Shown here one piece after another: positions 36,228 to 51,289 of a stretch of DNA of 64,000 bases. The position numbers and the translations under genes were made by a program. Below the pieces are notes generated by a model, which made no database searches, was not told where the DNA came from, and saw only the letters and a list, made by a program, of their open reading frames with translations. This DNA is from Benincasa hispida (Eukaryota; Streptophyta; Magnoliopsida; Cucurbitales; Cucurbitaceae): the NCBI RefSeq assembly GCF_009727055.1, contig NC_052351.1, positions 5,658,183 to 5,722,182 on the forward strand. Direction: 5' to 3'. The number at the start of each line of letters is the position of its first letter. Position 1 is the first letter of the stretch.

Positions 36228-39200
36228 GTATGTACTTTAAGGATTTCAACAACTCATTTTTCAATTTATTCTCTTACAAAATGAAATTTAATATCTATAT
36301 GTCTTGATCTATTGTGAAATTGTTTATTCTTAGATAAATGTATGTCGCTCTGGTTATCACAGTAAATCTTTATGATTTTTTTTTTAATTTCATAATCCTT
36401 TAATAACCTTTTTAACCAAGGACCTTCTTTGGCAGCTTCTGACAAAGATATAAATTCAGCTTATGTGGAGGATAAAGTCAAAACCGGTTGTAGGATAGCC
36501 TTTTAACTTGGAAGATTGCCTCCATGTAGGAAAAAAGCCATAATCGTTTAAGACCTTCTCTTGTCTAGATCTCCAGCGTAATCAACATCCATAAACCCAT
36601 AGATTTCATAGGGCTCCATTTCACAAGTTTTATACAATAACTTGCCTCCTTGTGTTCCCGTACGATATCTAAATATCCATTTTATAGTCTTCCAATGTCT
36701 CTTGCCCAGTTTTGACATATATCTACTAATCAAACTAGTAGAATACGATAAATCAGACCTTGTAAATATCATAAAATACATCAAGCTATCAACCACCTAA
36801 GAATAGGGTATCTTTGACATATTGATCAGATAGTCCCCTTCATTTTCTTTAGGTGAATTCTCTGATGAAAGCTTGAAATGTTGTGCTAGAGGTATTATCA
36901 CTATTTTGGCCTCTAGCATATTCAATCTTTTTAGAATATTGCTGCAATAATCATGTTGACTGATTGTTACAGTGTCCTTTTCTCTATTTCTAGAGATTTC
37001 AACTCCCAAAATCTTCTTGGACTCACCAAGACCTTTCATATCCTTTCCCTTAGGGAAGGTTTAACTCTCTTGAGAACTTCTTTGGATTGACTTGCAATTA
37101 GCATGTCATTCACATACAACAATAGGTATACAGTTGTGGTATATGAGGTTGAATTAATTTAAGTACAACTGTCATAAGAATTTTTAAAGTTAATTTTAAT
37201 CATCAAATCATCAAATTGTTTATACCAACACCGTGGAGACTACTTGAGTCCATAAATGGTCGTGTTAAGTAAATACACATGATCTTCTTGGTCCCTTTTT
37301 CTTCATATCCTTGTGGTTGTTTCATGTATATCAATTCTCTTAAGTCTCCATATAAGAATGTTATTTTTACATCTAATTGATCTAAATGAAAATCATTTTG
37401 AACAACTAATGAAAGCAACATTCTTATAGTAGTTTGTTTCGCAATAAGTGAGCATATTTCAATATAATTTATTCCCTCTCTTTGTGTGAAACCTTTTACC
37501 ACTAGCCTAGCCTTAAATCTAGGTGGCTAAATATCGAGATTTCATCATTTAGTTTATAAACCCATTTACAAGAAATTGCTTTAGCTCCTTTAGGTAGATA
37601 GACTAATTCTCATGTTTTATTCATTGATGCCATTTCATCATTCATTACATTTATCCATACTTTAGCATCTTTACAACTTATTGCATCATTAAAGGTAAGT
37701 GGTTCTTGTTCATTCAGTTTAGTCATGGTATTTAAGGTTACACTCACATAGTCTGCCTCACAGTACCTAGATGGAGGAGTAATTGTCCTTCTTTGTCTCT
37801 CTCGCTAAGCTATAGTTTGTGAGGTCTTCTTCATCTTAAGATTCATTATCTTCTATGTTCATAGGTTGTTGTTCAGTGGTTTCTACACTAGATTCAGGAA
37901 TCTCAGTATTTAGTTCTATAGTGTTATTTGAATTAGAAAGTTGTTCCACCTCAAAATTTACAATTTCTAGGTTAGAGTCTTTTTCTTCATAACTTTTACT
38001 CATCATAAACATTTTTTCTTCTCTAAAAAAAATACCTCTACTGAGTATACACTTTCTCTCAATTAGATGTCACATTTTAAAGCCATTTACTCCTTCTATA
38101 AATCCAATAAACATACATTTAATGTCTCTAGGCTTTAACTTCTCCTAATTTTGATGTACAAACCCTGCACAACCAAAAACTCTAAGGTTCTCTAGTTTAG
38201 AAGAGTGTTTTTTCCATCTTTCCTCAGGTGTTATGAAATTTATGAAGTGGTGTAGACATCTATTTAATGTATAAACAATATAAGAAATAGCTTATGTCCA
38301 AAAATTTTCAGGTATCATACCATCTGACATTTGACATCTAACCCTATCCATTATGGTTCTATTTAGCCTTTCAGCTACTTCATTTTGTTGAGGGTATGTA
38401 CGTAACAATCCTATGTTTAGTTATACCATTTTGTTTACAGAAGTTGTTGAATTCCTCATTACAAAACCTAACCCTATTATCTGTTCTAAGATATTTTATT
38501 TGTCTAGAAGTTTGTTTTTCAACTAAAACCTTCAATTCTTTGAATTTATCAAGTGTTTGATCATTTTTTTTTAAGAAAAAACCCAACTTTTCCTTGAAAA
38601 ATTATCAATAAGAGATAGAAAATACCTAGATCCATTAAGTGAAGGTGGTTGGGTAGGTCCCCATATATTAGAATGGACATAGTCAAGGATTTCTTTTGTA
38701 TTATGTTTTTCTTTTGAAAAACATTGCCTTGTAGCTTTTCCAATGATACAATGTTCGCAGAAACTCAAATTTTCTGATAGACCAGCTGGAAGTAATCCTT
38801 GGTTTGACAATATCTTCAAATCTTTACTGTTGATGTGATAAGCATATGTGCCATAGGTCAGCCTCTAACAGTTAGACACTTCAAACAATTAGTGCATATT
38901 GAGTTCTATGAACATCTTTAATCAAATAAAATCCATTGGCCTTTTTGCAAGCTCCTTCCTTTGTTGAGCTCTGTCATCCTGCTCTTCGAGATCTTTCATT
39001 GGCTCTTTTCATTCAACTAATACTACTTTTGAATCTCTTTTATCCTCAAATCTTCCTTCGTATTCATAGTATTCACATCCAATAGAATCCAACATTCCTA
39101 AGGAAATAAGATTTTTCTTTAGTATTAACACCTGCCTAACATTTTTTAACAAAGTTACAAAATCATCTTTGAATCTTAAAGAGAGTCATTCCAATGATTT

Positions 39201-40401
39201 TGCAGTAGTTGTCATTGCCCATGTAACCAAGCCTCCATCCCAGTTTTTGTAGGTGGTGAACCAACTCTTTTAAGGTGTCATATGGAAGGTATATCCCGAA
39301 TCGATAACCCACACGTGTATTTCATTTGAGTCTTCTCTATTGGCACTATACTAGAATGTTGTTAGAGCATCAGAAAAGACAAAAAAACCTTGTTCAGCTA
39401 CTCATGCCACAACTTTAGATTCTTTTGCTTGTTCTTCTTTTTGCTTCTTTTGATTTTGGTTCTTTTTTAAGAAGAAACAATCTTGCCTTTTATGGCCTAT
39501 TTTGTGATAGAAATTACATTTTAATTTGCTTTTATCCTTCTGATTTTTGCCTTCTTTATGTTGATTCTTGGGTTTACCCTTTGAGAATAGTCTTCCCCGT
39601 TACTTTGTTCTTTCCTTTGAGATAAAATTTCAAGTTTTTTAATCTTGATAGCAGAAATAACAATGTTTGTTGTGATCTTTTCTTTGCGATATTTCAAGAC
39701 TGCTTTTACCTCTTTGTAAGCATCAGGGAGAGAGTTTAGAAGAATGAATGACTCATTCACATCACCAGTTTTATCTCTGAGTTCTTGAATTCAATAGAGT
39801 CTTTTGAATTCACTTAGGTTATCTGTTAAGGACTAACTTGGATCCATTTTGAAGGTGAAATACCTCTCTAACACATATGCTTGATTTGGTAGGTCCTTTA
39901 ATAAGTACAATTCATCAAGTTTCTACCACATTAGGTATGTCGATTCTTGATCTATTACTTCTCTAAGAACATTATCACTTAGATTTAACACTATTGCTCC
40001 ATAAGCAGCACTTCTCATTGCTTCTTTTTCTTCAACTGGTTGGATCCATAAGAGCCTTCTGAGATGTTTGGGACAATGACTAAATACTATTTTATATTCC
40101 CCAATAGCATACTATTTCAAAACCCCACATCTGCTACAGTATTTACTGTTTGCTATAGCTTTTACTATTTTACATTCATCATTCTTTGCTATAGTTTTTA
40201 CTATTTTACATTCATCATTTTTTTATTTGTCCCAAACGTCCTCTTAATGGTCTTTTGTTGGCCAGGAATAGCTTTTATTTTTGTTTTCCATAATGCGAAA
40301 TCTCTCTTTCCATCGAATTTTTTATTTCGTAGTGAACAACGACCATTTTCTTGATCAAGAAATTGAACCTTTCTTGAACTTTCCAAGCTCTAATACCAAT
40401 T
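36228..40401 (-). pseudogene. Copia level-1 element: gag-pol remnant
   Basis: Read from right to left, the order is the normal copia order. A primer-binding site (TTGGTATTAGAGC) lies near 40388-40400. N-terminal gag follows (KFDGKRDFALWKTKI, 40201-40386), then C-terminal gag (LLNSLPDAYKEVKAVLKY, 39521-39760). Pre-integrase and integrase (CEHCIIGKATRQCF, SLIDNFSRKSWVF, YLRTDNRVRFCNEEF) lie at 38380-38819. Reverse transcriptase (INYIEICSLIAKQTTIRMLL, LDVKITFLYGDL) is near 37100-37502, and RNase H (GDLDKRRS and upstream) at 36230-36796. The catalytic YVDD is changed to YVND near 37110. Many stops and frameshifts make it inactive. The last part lies across the insertion, at 22153-22331. Confidence 0.85.
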
Positions 40402-40847
40402 TGTTGAGGTTGATACGTGCAGTGAGATTATTTCACACCTAGCAGACATGTTTTTACACTAAAAATACCTCAATGACTTTTCCTAATTTCACTTTACTCT
40501 TTGGCACATGCAAAGAAATAAGAAAAAGCTTCTGGCAATGAAGAACTCTTGAAGACGATAGTGATTTACGGAGACGATTTCAATAAGGAGTTGAAGGAAG
40601 AAGAAGAAGAATAAAACAAAGAATTCTAAAGTGGTTGGATCACTTAGGATGTACATCCACTAGGTTGCGAGTAGTGTTTTATTTTGAGAATAAAAGAAGA
40701 AATTTTACGGATCTCACATATAAGTTGTCCACTCTTTTCCTCTCTTTATGATTTTTCATTCCAAGTGATTTTTCTATTTATAAGCTGATGTTTGTTTCGG
40801 CTTTTACAACAAATCTCTAACTGTTTTTGTTTTATAGAAGTTTTACA
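40402..40847 (-). mobile_element. Copia level-1 element: right (5') LTR
   Basis: It runs from TGTTGAGGTTGATACG to AGAAGTTTTACA, 446 bp with TG...CA edges. It lies next to the minus-strand primer-binding site, which makes it the 5' LTR of the minus-strand element. Its partner is 21743-22152. Confidence 0.85.
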
Positions 40848-41243
40848 TACTAACCCCTTAATTTATTTTAATAAATTAAAAGAAAATCCAACTCCCAATC
40901 CCAAATATTCTTGAATGGAGGAATGGTTGGTAGAGCCCGCTGCGGTAAGTTTTTTCCCTCTTGAATTTAAGATCCGAAGACACGTTGCAAAATATACGAA
41001 AATCCATTACAAAAATTAATTAGTGGGATTAATTTGGTATTCTAAAATGTGAATAGGGGCATTTTAGGACAAAGATGACACGTTCCCCAAAAGGTTTCGA
41101 TTGGTGGGCCATCTTCTTCTTCTTCATCATTTCCTGTGTTTCTCTTCTTTTATACCTCTTCTCACTTCACTTCTCACTCTGTTTCTGTTCAAAATCAAAC
41201 CTCTCGACCTCTAAACCCCTATACTCTACAAACTACCATCATA
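40848..41243 (+). promoter_or_regulatory. Upstream region and CT-rich leader of the LRR receptor-like protein gene
   Basis: The region changes from AT-rich repeat flank to CT-rich sequence (41107-41200), which looks like a plant 5' leader. An ATG at 41075 opens a 104-codon frame that overlaps the start of the main gene out of frame. It would matter only if transcription begins upstream of it. I see no definite TATA box. Confidence 0.35.
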
Positions 41244-42542
41244 ATGAAGCCCAAACAACCCTCACCATTTCCATCCCCTCTCTTTCTCTTTCTCCTCCTC
41301 TTCCTTTTTCTCTTTCCCATTACATCCTCTATTTCTCCCACCGCCGCCCCAACCTCCTCACCGTCGCCGTCGTCCTCCTCGACCCTTGACCCGAAGCAAC
41401 TAAGAGCCCTTCAATCTCTGAACATTCCCACTTCTAGAGACCCATGTTCTCCGTCTTCCCTTCACAATGCCACTCTCTGCGACTCCTCTGCCCCCTTCCG
41501 CCACCTTCTTTCCCTTCGCCTCGCCTACTGCTCCGACGACGTTGCTTTATCCTTCACTGCCCTCAAGTCCCTCTCCACTCTCCAATCTCTCCAGTTCCTC
41601 AACTGCCCCATTTCCCCCATTCGCTTCCCTTCCGATCTCGCCTCTTCCCTCCGCTCCTTCACTTGCATTCATAGTCTTCGAAAGCTTACTGGCGTCTGGC
41701 TCAGCCGCCTCCGGAACCTGACTGAGCTCACTGTCTCCGATGTCTCTATTACTGCCTCTGGCCCTTATGTCATTCTTGGCAATATGAAATCTCTCAGGTC
41801 TCTTACCATTTCTCATGCCAATCTCACGGGTTTTGTTCCTAAACATCTTCATCTCAACCTCACCCATGTCGATTTTTCCGGCAATAAGCTCAGGGGAAAA
41901 ATACCCACCTCCATTACATTGCTTGAAAATCTTGAAACCTTGAATTTGTCGTTAAACTGGCTCAAAGGTGAAATCCCCACTTCAATTGGGGACTTGATTT
42001 CGCTGCGAAACTTGTCGTTAGCCTCTAATTCACTGTCCGGACCAATCCCGGAGTCTTTTTCAGCCATCCCAGGGCTAATGCATGTTGATCTGGGTTCCAA
42101 CCAGTTGAACGGGACGATTCCTAGGTTCATTTCGGAGATGAAAAGCTTGAAGTACTTGAATCTAGAGAACAATATGTTTCATGGGGTAATTCCTTTCAAT
42201 GAGTCGTTCATCAAGAGGTTGGAAGTGTTCAAGATTCAGGGGAATAACAACCTATGCTATAACCATTCGATATTATCGTCGAAGTTAAATCTTGGTATTG
42301 CTCCTTGTGACAAACACGGTATGCCGATACCCCCACCGCCGGCTAAAGACGCCGACGATGGTGATTCAGTGTCGGATGATAGTGGGAGTGATTATGATGG
42401 GAGTGATGAGAATGATGTTAGTCACAAGGAAGACAATCATCATCACGGGCCCAACAAGGTAGTTCTTGGAGTGGCAATTGGGCTCTCTTCCTTAGTTTTT
42501 CTCATTGTTTTCTCGGTTCTCTTGTCCAAGTGTTGTCGTTGA
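41244..42542 (+). CDS. Leucine-rich-repeat receptor-like protein, RLP51-like
   Basis: A single exon of 432 codons from the ATG at 41244. Residues 1 to about 28 form a signal peptide with a long Leu/Phe core ([17 protein letters not shown]). A Ser/Pro/Ala linker follows, then an LRR ectodomain to about residue 345 with clear plant-type repeats such as [36 protein letters not shown] and [18 protein letters not shown]. Cysteines cap both ends ([22 protein letters not shown]). Residues 369-404 are acidic and His-rich, and residues 405-432 are one membrane segment with a tiny basic tail (LLSKCCR). There is no kinase domain. Family members act at the plasma membrane as partners of receptor kinases; Arabidopsis RLP51 has been linked to immune signalling. 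The match to RLP51 rests on length and architecture, and another small RLP is possible. Confidence 0.88.
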   Translation: MKPKQPSPFPSPLFLFLLLFLFLFPITSSISPTAAPTSSPSPSSSSTLDPKQLRALQSLNIPTSRDPCSPSSLHNATLCDSSAPFRHLLSLRLAYCSDDVALSFTALKSLSTLQSLQFLNCPISPIRFPSDLASSLRSFTCIHSLRKLTGVWLSRLRNLTELTVSDVSITASGPYVILGNMKSLRSLTISHANLTGFVPKHLHLNLTHVDFSGNKLRGKIPTSITLLENLETLNLSLNWLKGEIPTSIGDLISLRNLSLASNSLSGPIPESFSAIPGLMHVDLGSNQLNGTIPRFISEMKSLKYLNLENNMFHGVIPFNESFIKRLEVFKIQGNNNLCYNHSILSSKLNLGIAPCDKHGMPIPPPPAKDADDGDSVSDDSGSDYDGSDENDVSHKEDNHHHGPNKVVLGVAIGLSSLVFLIVFSVLLSKCCR

Positions 42543-43924
42543 GATTACACAGCTTTGGAATCGCCATCATAAGTTGGATTAGAGTAGAAACATTATTTTG
42601 GAAACAGAGTTTAATTCATCATCTGATCTCACACATAAGTACGATATTACACTTGTCAATGAGAAAAAATCTTTTTGTTTTTTGTTTTAAATTCGGGTGG
42701 GTGAGGATGGAATTGAATTGGGTGCCAGTGGTTCCATTTTCTGGATTTGTATGTTCAATGATTTATTTTCTTAACTTTGATGGTGAAATATCCGGAAAAA
42801 GAATTACATTTGCAATTCATAATGAGAGACATGTTATCTTCAGTATTGTACTTTCCTTCCATTACAAGAATATCTATTTTGCATTATTAATAGAAAAACT
42901 GATGGTCCTGTGTTGTTTTCTTTTCTTTCTTGAATATATGCTTTATCTGGTTAAATAAGATAATAAGTTGATGAAGTTAAAGAAAGATTCCGTCTTAAAC
43001 CATTCTGATTGGAATATCTAGAGAAGTCAAGTAGAAGCAAAGCAATGGGTAGTAGAGGGGAAACAGAATGCACTTCCCATAAATGATACATGCAGAAGAT
43101 AGATTGTAAGATGGGGTAACAGGTCGATTGGGTAATGGGTAGGCAATTATAATTTATAATGATGAAAAGTAGTAGATGATAATGGAAACAGTTTGTTTAT
43201 GGAATTAACCTTTGCTTCAAATAAAAGAAGAGTCGTCTAATGTACATTTGGATGGGGCCCAAATATTTAATGCTAAGCCCCATAAATCATTGCCCCATGT
43301 TTTTTCTTCTTCCTCTTTTGTTATGCTTTTTCCATTCTGGCCTAGACGACTTCATTTTACCAGTCCACGAATCCATAGGGATACCATAAGCTCACTCTGG
43401 TTTGAGACATCATTTCCTCAAAAGGTAAAACTTGAACCCCCTGTTATACATCTTTCTAAGTTCTTACACTGGTGTCATGAATCGTGTAAATGTACGACTT
43501 GAAAAAGAAGTGGTTTTTTAGAATATCATAAAATTGAAATCCTATCTTGTTCTCACACATGAAAAAAAGTAGGGATTTAATAACAGACATCTTATTGGAG
43601 TGAGGAGTTGCGGAGAAAACTATTGTCGAGATATTTGCTTTTCGTTTAAAGAACAAAACACTTGTATACAACGAGCCGCTAGATCTTGGAAAATTTACTG
43701 TGTAGTATGGTTTTAACAAAACAACTGACATTGTATCAACCAAAAAAAGTGAATATTAACTCTCAATGTGGTCCAAAGAGTTAAAACGAAGTACAATATA
43801 AAATAAAAAAGGGTAAAAAACTCCTTAAAAAAGAAATTAAAGTTCTGAAAGACAAATTTTAAATAAGTAAACATATTACCAAAATTTGAACATGCCATCA
43901 AAGATAGTAAAGAAAGAACCTTTT
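42543..43924. other. Intergenic region between convergent genes
   Basis: It should hold the 3' UTRs of the receptor-like protein gene and of RPL11, which converge here. Open frames at 42530-42958 and 43212-43502 have no recognisable protein character. Nothing else is seen. Confidence 0.5.
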
Positions 43925-45736
<1,812 letters not shown>

Positions 45737-45917
45737 TTTTGCCGTATCGAAGTTCAGAGCAGAAAACGAAGCTCGGGCGGTAAAGATGCGAGAAAGTGAT
45801 GTCTAGGGTTTTAAAGCTATTAATATCTCTTAGATGGTAAATTGACGAAACTATCCTCATCGCAGAGTCAAATTAGTAATAAAAAATTAAAATAACATAA
45901 ACATCCAAAAAATGTCT

Positions 45918-45989
45918 TCCGTTGCCGGGATTTGAACCCGGGTCTCTCGGGTGAGAGCCGAGTATCCTAACCAACTAGACTACAACGGA
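45918..45989 (-). tRNA. trnE-CUC: tRNA-Glu (anticodon CTC)
   Basis: The 72-nt reverse complement starts TCCGTTG and ends CAACGGA, a perfect 7-bp acceptor stem. It has the D-arm GTCTAGTTGGTTAGGAT, the anticodon stem-loop CTCGG-CTCTCAC-CCGAG with anticodon CTC, and the T-arm CCGGGTTCAAATCCCGG. No intron and no encoded CCA are present, as expected for a nuclear plant gene. A run of Ts on the minus strand, just past the 3' end (the AGACATTTTTTGG region), can serve as a Pol III terminator. Confidence 0.97.
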
Positions 45990-47342
45990 GGTTGTTATCT
46001 GACCGCTCAAATTATTTTAGATTAAATAATATATCGATGTAATTTCTTTTAGAAGTAGCACTCACAAAAAAATTGCACATATTATAGATGGTGTTATTTT
46101 ATCTATTAATGAGAAAAAAAAAAAAAACCACCCCAAAATTATTCGGGAATCATATATAATTCAACGATTTTAGTTACATATGATGGAAAGGGGAGGCATC
46201 TCTTTATCATTTTTAAATATTTTAAAATTTTTCCTTTTTCTTTTTTTGATTTGTTAAGAAGTCCAAAAGAGAATTTATTTTGTCATTTGTCATTTAAGAA
46301 AAAATTAGCATATTGAGTTTATCATTGGCATGTATTGTATTTTAAATCGAACGAAAATGACCTTAGCTTCTAACTGAAAAAAATGCTCCACTGGATTTTA
46401 ATATATATTATTACCCTATAGTGGGTGAACAGTTTACTTGTATTAACTATATTTATGTTATATTTGTTATATTCTTCATCTTCTCCATCTTATACTTTTA
46501 TACGAGATGAGTTTCATAATAAGTTTGATGAGTAATATTCAAAACTATTTTTGTTCGCCCATGTATTAGTAATAATACATAAAATGCTTTTTTAGTGCAA
46601 CATGTGGTGATTGGAAGATTTGATCAGTCAAAACTTGGTTGCTAATTAAATATAAGATGAAAGTCTCTAAGTTTTTCTTAAACTATACAACAAATATTGT
46701 CATTACCAACCATTTTAATAAAAATTAACAACTTTCCTTTATCTTCTTGAACTCTTGAATATGGGGCCTTTTGTCAAGTGTCACATGTTTATGCTTTCAA
46801 GGACAACACATTAAAATTGAAAATGACCAAATGACTATAATCAGCTAGTTTGGTCAAACTATATTTTCATTTTGAAAGATTCAAATTCGTAGATTACATC
46901 AGGCAAATGTTCCAACACAAAAACTGACTTGAAAAACTTTCAAACTCCCCTAAAGCCCCATGTGAAGGAGTTATAGTAGCAACCTGCTATGCCATGCCCG
47001 TTTTCTTTACACAGAAATGGTGCCTTTAAAAGCAAAAAAATCTCTTTTACATCTTACAGAATCATCAAATACAAACCTAAACATTGGCCATAATCATTAA
47101 CAAAAGCTTTACTAACAAGAAAAGTGATGCAACCAAACTGCAAATTAATCTACGATAAATATTCGAGCAATTCTTGATGCAGAAACTGCACTGAATAACC
47201 AATCAAAAACAGCCACAAATTCATCTGTTTGGCAAGATTGTAAGATTTACAGGGTTTAACCAGCATTCGAGCAAAGTTAAAATTGAAAGCGTCGGACCGT
47301 TCCATGGGAAAAGAAGAATTCTTTTTTATTTTTTGACACTTG
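45990..47342. other. AT-rich intergenic region
   Basis: No gene or clear repeat is seen between the tRNA gene and the end of the RINGv gene. There is a poly-A run near 46108-46122. The part from about 46900 to 47342 is probably the 3' UTR of the RINGv gene. Confidence 0.45.
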
Positions 47343-49419
47343 CTAGAAAATGTTTATACGAAAAAACCATGGAAGAACAAAAGCTATTACCAGACATGCC
47401 ATCAAGAAGTTACAGAATGGCTGTCCTCTCCAACATCCCCCACCCCTGTTTGATGTGTTTCCATTGCTATCTACTGACCTCCCCTCGTTCCACTCTTCCA
47501 TAAATCTGTTGTCCCCAACTCCTTCGACGTTTTTGGCAGTCTCACCACAAATTTCGCACATTCTGTATTAACCAAAATGATTATGATTAGATAATCATCA
47601 GCTCATTTGACAATATGAAACATAATGTAGTTTTTAAAAACAGGAATTGCCAATTGGCATGCCGTAGTTTTGGACTCTTTTCCTTATATGTTCTCATGCA
47701 AATGTACAGAAACAAGCAGTTGACTTTATCAATGTGACACCATTCAATACTTAAATCTCTTGTGCAGCATATTTCAACTTCAAGGAAATTACTTCGTTTC
47801 AACTTGGGAGCGCTAGCTCCACAATCCATTTGGCAGTTTGTAACTGAAATGCCCAAAGCTCTGAAATTATCTTTAAATCTATCATTGAATTGTACAAACA
47901 CAATCAGCCATCAAATATCACTCTCAACTCAGGAGTTAGTATCAAAATCCACTTAAAATGGTCGAAGGGACACTTGGAAAAGGGAAGTTTTAAGTTTGAA
48001 CCAAAAGAGGTGATAACTTTATATCATTATATGTGTAGTTACTACCCTAACAAACCAGTTAATGATTCATCAAGGCTACTACAAACGACTGAATTGGAAA
48101 TCCCTCACTGGCAAAAGCATAAAAATAAACATTTCATAATCCTTTCATAATATTCAACAACTATATTTGAACCCCTTAGACACGTGATTGCTACTTTATG
48201 TCATTGCTTCATTTTATTGATTGTGTAACTGCTCGTGCCACCTAGAAAGACGCTTTAGGGGAAGAGATACTTAATTCGATGAACCATTATTACAATTTTC
48301 CAATACTATATCTGAAGGAAGAACCAAGTTGGTATAGCAGCGGTGGATTTAAATTGATAGCATGAAACAAAATCAATGGTAGACTAACTTTACAGGAGAC
48401 TTTTATACATGAAAGAAACCAACAAAAGGATGGATACAGCCTGAAACTTTCTTCCTCCATATTCATAAGCGGGCTCTTTTTCCTTGTTTAGAGAGCAATT
48501 TAATCTCCCCAATCTCCAGAGATGGAAGGGCTTTCTATTTTTACAGGTCAGTAAACTCAATTGGGTAATCCTTTAAGGACGCAAAAGGGGCAAAAAATAC
48601 TATACTCTAAAACAAATGAGGAAAGATGAAAGTCAAAAGTATTAGTTAAATGGCCGGATTAGCAGCTAAAGCAATAGAACAAAATTAGACAACCAAAACC
48701 ACAAAACTTCATCAAATGTCAATGCCAAATCCTAAACAAAAGGTACATAATTTCATATTAAACTAGAAGAAAGAGAGGAGAAAGAACCTGTTTCCTTTCA
48801 GCTTGAACCATGCCTCAGCACAGTGACTATGCGCAATTCCCAGCTCATCTTTGCAATCACAACCAAGTTGAATCAATTCTGAAGTACTGGTCCCAGTTTT
48901 AGCCTCTGAAGCTTGGTTGGAAGCCAAATGGCAGATCCTACAGACCTTTTCTCCATTCCAGTCATCAATAAACCCTTTACCCCCTTTTGGCTTTACATTT
49001 ATCAACATCGGATTGTCCTTCGCTTCTGACATCTTTGATTTTACATTCATCTTTTCCAAATCCTTCCTCAACCCCATTTCATTGTTCTTCACAAGCGATT
49101 CTTCGTTTTCACCTCCAGATGCAGCCCCATCTGAATCAATAACCAGAACGGTTTCTGAAGGGTTCAGATTCGAACCCTCCCTTGTCTCTCGATTAACATT
49201 TGGTGAAGCTTCTCCACTGAAGCCGAACGAAGTTCCAGTGGCTCCCCCGTGAGCTTCCTTGTCGCCGCCGGCAGAGGCGGCGCTTTCTGGGATTACCACA
49301 ATGGTAGCCTCGATCCTATCGCCATTAACCAAATCGATAGTGAGTTTCGGCTCCCCTGTTTCTATTCGACTCAACACATCCCCACCACCATCTCGGCGAT
49401 TCCTTTCTTCTCGATCCAT
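47343..49419 (-). CDS. Membrane-anchored RINGv (MARCH-type) zinc-finger protein, likely E3 ubiquitin ligase
   Basis: Two exons, 49419-48788 and 47562-47343, are joined across a 1,225-bp GT-AG intron that splits an Arg codon inside the zinc finger. The product has 283 residues. Residues 1-155 are Ser/Gly/Glu-rich and look disordered. Residues 160-216 form a complete C4HC3 RINGv finger: C160-x2-C163, C187-x-C189, H197-x2-C200, then C213-x2-C216 (CRIC, CDC, HSHC, CEIC). Near the C terminus about 20 residues (FLMACLVIAFVLPWFF) make one membrane segment, ending RINIF. RINGv proteins of this kind usually act as ubiquitin ligases on endomembranes; the substrate is unknown. The start is the ATG at 49419. 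An upstream in-frame ATG at 49485 would add 22 residues of less typical sequence. Confidence 0.88.
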
Positions 49420-51289
49420 TAACCAAAAGGGATTTTCCCCTAAACCCAGTTTCCGGCAGAAGTTGTTCTGAAATACTTCGTTCACAAAACTAATAACTCA
49501 TCACAGCATCAGAATGCATCGCTCAACTAATTGATACACAATGAAAATTCAATCGAAAATCCAAGTGGGTAATCAACCACGAAAAGGGGGTAAGATAAAC
49601 CCAAAAGAGAACAAGAATCGTCCCATCTTATAATCCAAAGTCTTCACTGTATATGAGAAACATCATTTGCATACAACTTTCTTTCACCAATGGAAGATAT
49701 CAATGCCTTGCTGGTGAGGAGAAACTCTACAGAACGAGGTGAGTAGAGAGTTTACTTTTAAATACCAAAATTTTTTCTGGGGAAAGCGTTTACTTCATAA
49801 ATTGAAAATGAAAACAAAAATATAGAGATCTGGCCATCTGGGTCGTCTCCAATTGGCCTCCTCCAGGTGAAATGCCTCTCTTTCCCCCCTCTTACTCTCT
49901 CTCTCTCTCTCCGGCAGTAGTATCTCGATGTGACATAAAAAAAATAAAGGATAAACACTAATCTGAGGGGAGAGTGTGAAATTAGGTATAAGTAAACGAC
50001 TGCGAAAAAGTAAACCGTGGGAAATTGAATACAATACAATTCATCTTTATGAGAAGCAAATTGGGTATGTAATGAAAGCAACTAAAATGGAAGGGATAAG
50101 TATCCTTCACTGATTCCATTGGAAACTTACGCAAACCAACTTGGTCTTTATCGCAAAGAAAGTGAAACACGACAATTTGTGTTTTAAGAAATAATATACA
50201 AACTCAATTTCACTGTTAAAACTGATTTGTATATTGTTTTTCTTGTTAATATTTAAATTGGATTCTTGTAATGATGTCGAGGCATTTAGAATGGGTAAAA
50301 GTAGCTGTTTTTGTGTTGGTAGACGGTGACAAAATTCCGAAGCCAAACCAGACCCACATCATTTTTTCCATCAAATCCAACCTGTTTGCCTTTTCTTTTT
50401 CCAAATTCCAAACATTTTCATTTTCTTTAGGTTGAATTTGTCCTAAGAACCCTACGCTTTGTCGTTGTTCATGTTCTTCAACTTCTCCATGTCCTTCTTG
50501 ATGAATCCATTTTAATTCTAGAATTTTTTAAAAAAATTTTAAACTTTTCTTCAAACTCAATTTTTGTAATTTTAATATTAATTATATATATTACCTAATT
50601 AATATTAGGAAATATTTTCAAATATAAAAAAGAAAATGAACCATAATATTTATAAATATAACAAAATATCATTCTCAGTGATAGATATCAATGAAACCTA
50701 AGGAGTTTAGAAGTAAAAGCTGAGGAGTAGGAGTTGTGAACTCTACTCCTTATTTATAACATTTATTAGGTGCGATTGTGATATTTTTTAAATTTAAAAA
50801 TATTTTTAACAGTTTTGTTATTTAAAACAATTTCTTCAAAATTAATTTGTGGCTCCCAAAGTATATTATATACACAGAACTTTGTTTCGGCCGATATGCA
50901 TTTTAATATGCACCGAACCAAAAAGTGGTTTGTATTGTACAATTTAAGTAAAGTAAAGATGGATTGTCCACTTAAAAAGTAAAAAGTAAACAAAAGAAAT
51001 CCTTAACAAAGATTTTCAGACTTGGCAGAGGACAAAATTAAAGATCGGGAAAAAAAATTAATTAACAAAATATAGTTAAACATTTACACCACCTTTTTCT
51101 CTCCCGTCAATTCCCTCCTTTCAGGATGGTTAAATATTATTCCAATTCTCCCCTCTTATTTTAATTTAATATTTTATTTTCTGTTCGTCATGTAATATTT
51201 TCGAGTAATTAAAAATAGTAGTCATTATAAATAATTTTAGACTAAATTATAAGAAAATATCCCGAATTTTACACTTTATGTCAAAAGAG
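49420..51289. other. Promoter and leader side of the RINGv gene, then AT-rich intergenic DNA
   Basis: A (CT)n microsatellite lies at about 49888-49912, within a likely 5' leader or promoter of the minus-strand RINGv gene. A 5' UTR intron is possible but cannot be placed. From 50400 to 51289 the DNA is AT-rich with no gene or clear repeat. Confidence 0.4.

Noticed and set aside
41136..41243. Extended N terminus for the LRR receptor-like protein
   Set aside because: There is no ATG at the upstream end of that frame, and the signal peptide begins naturally after the ATG at 41244.
41547..41867. Antisense open frame within the receptor-like protein gene (and similar ones at 3841-4182, 48917-49252 and 63050-63298)
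   Set aside because: These are shadows of biased codon use in the true coding strand; their translations show no domain.
42530..42958. 142-codon open frame overlapping the end of the receptor-like protein gene
   Set aside because: It reads through likely 3' UTR sequence, with Phe/Leu-rich composition typical of AT-rich DNA and no recognisable motif.
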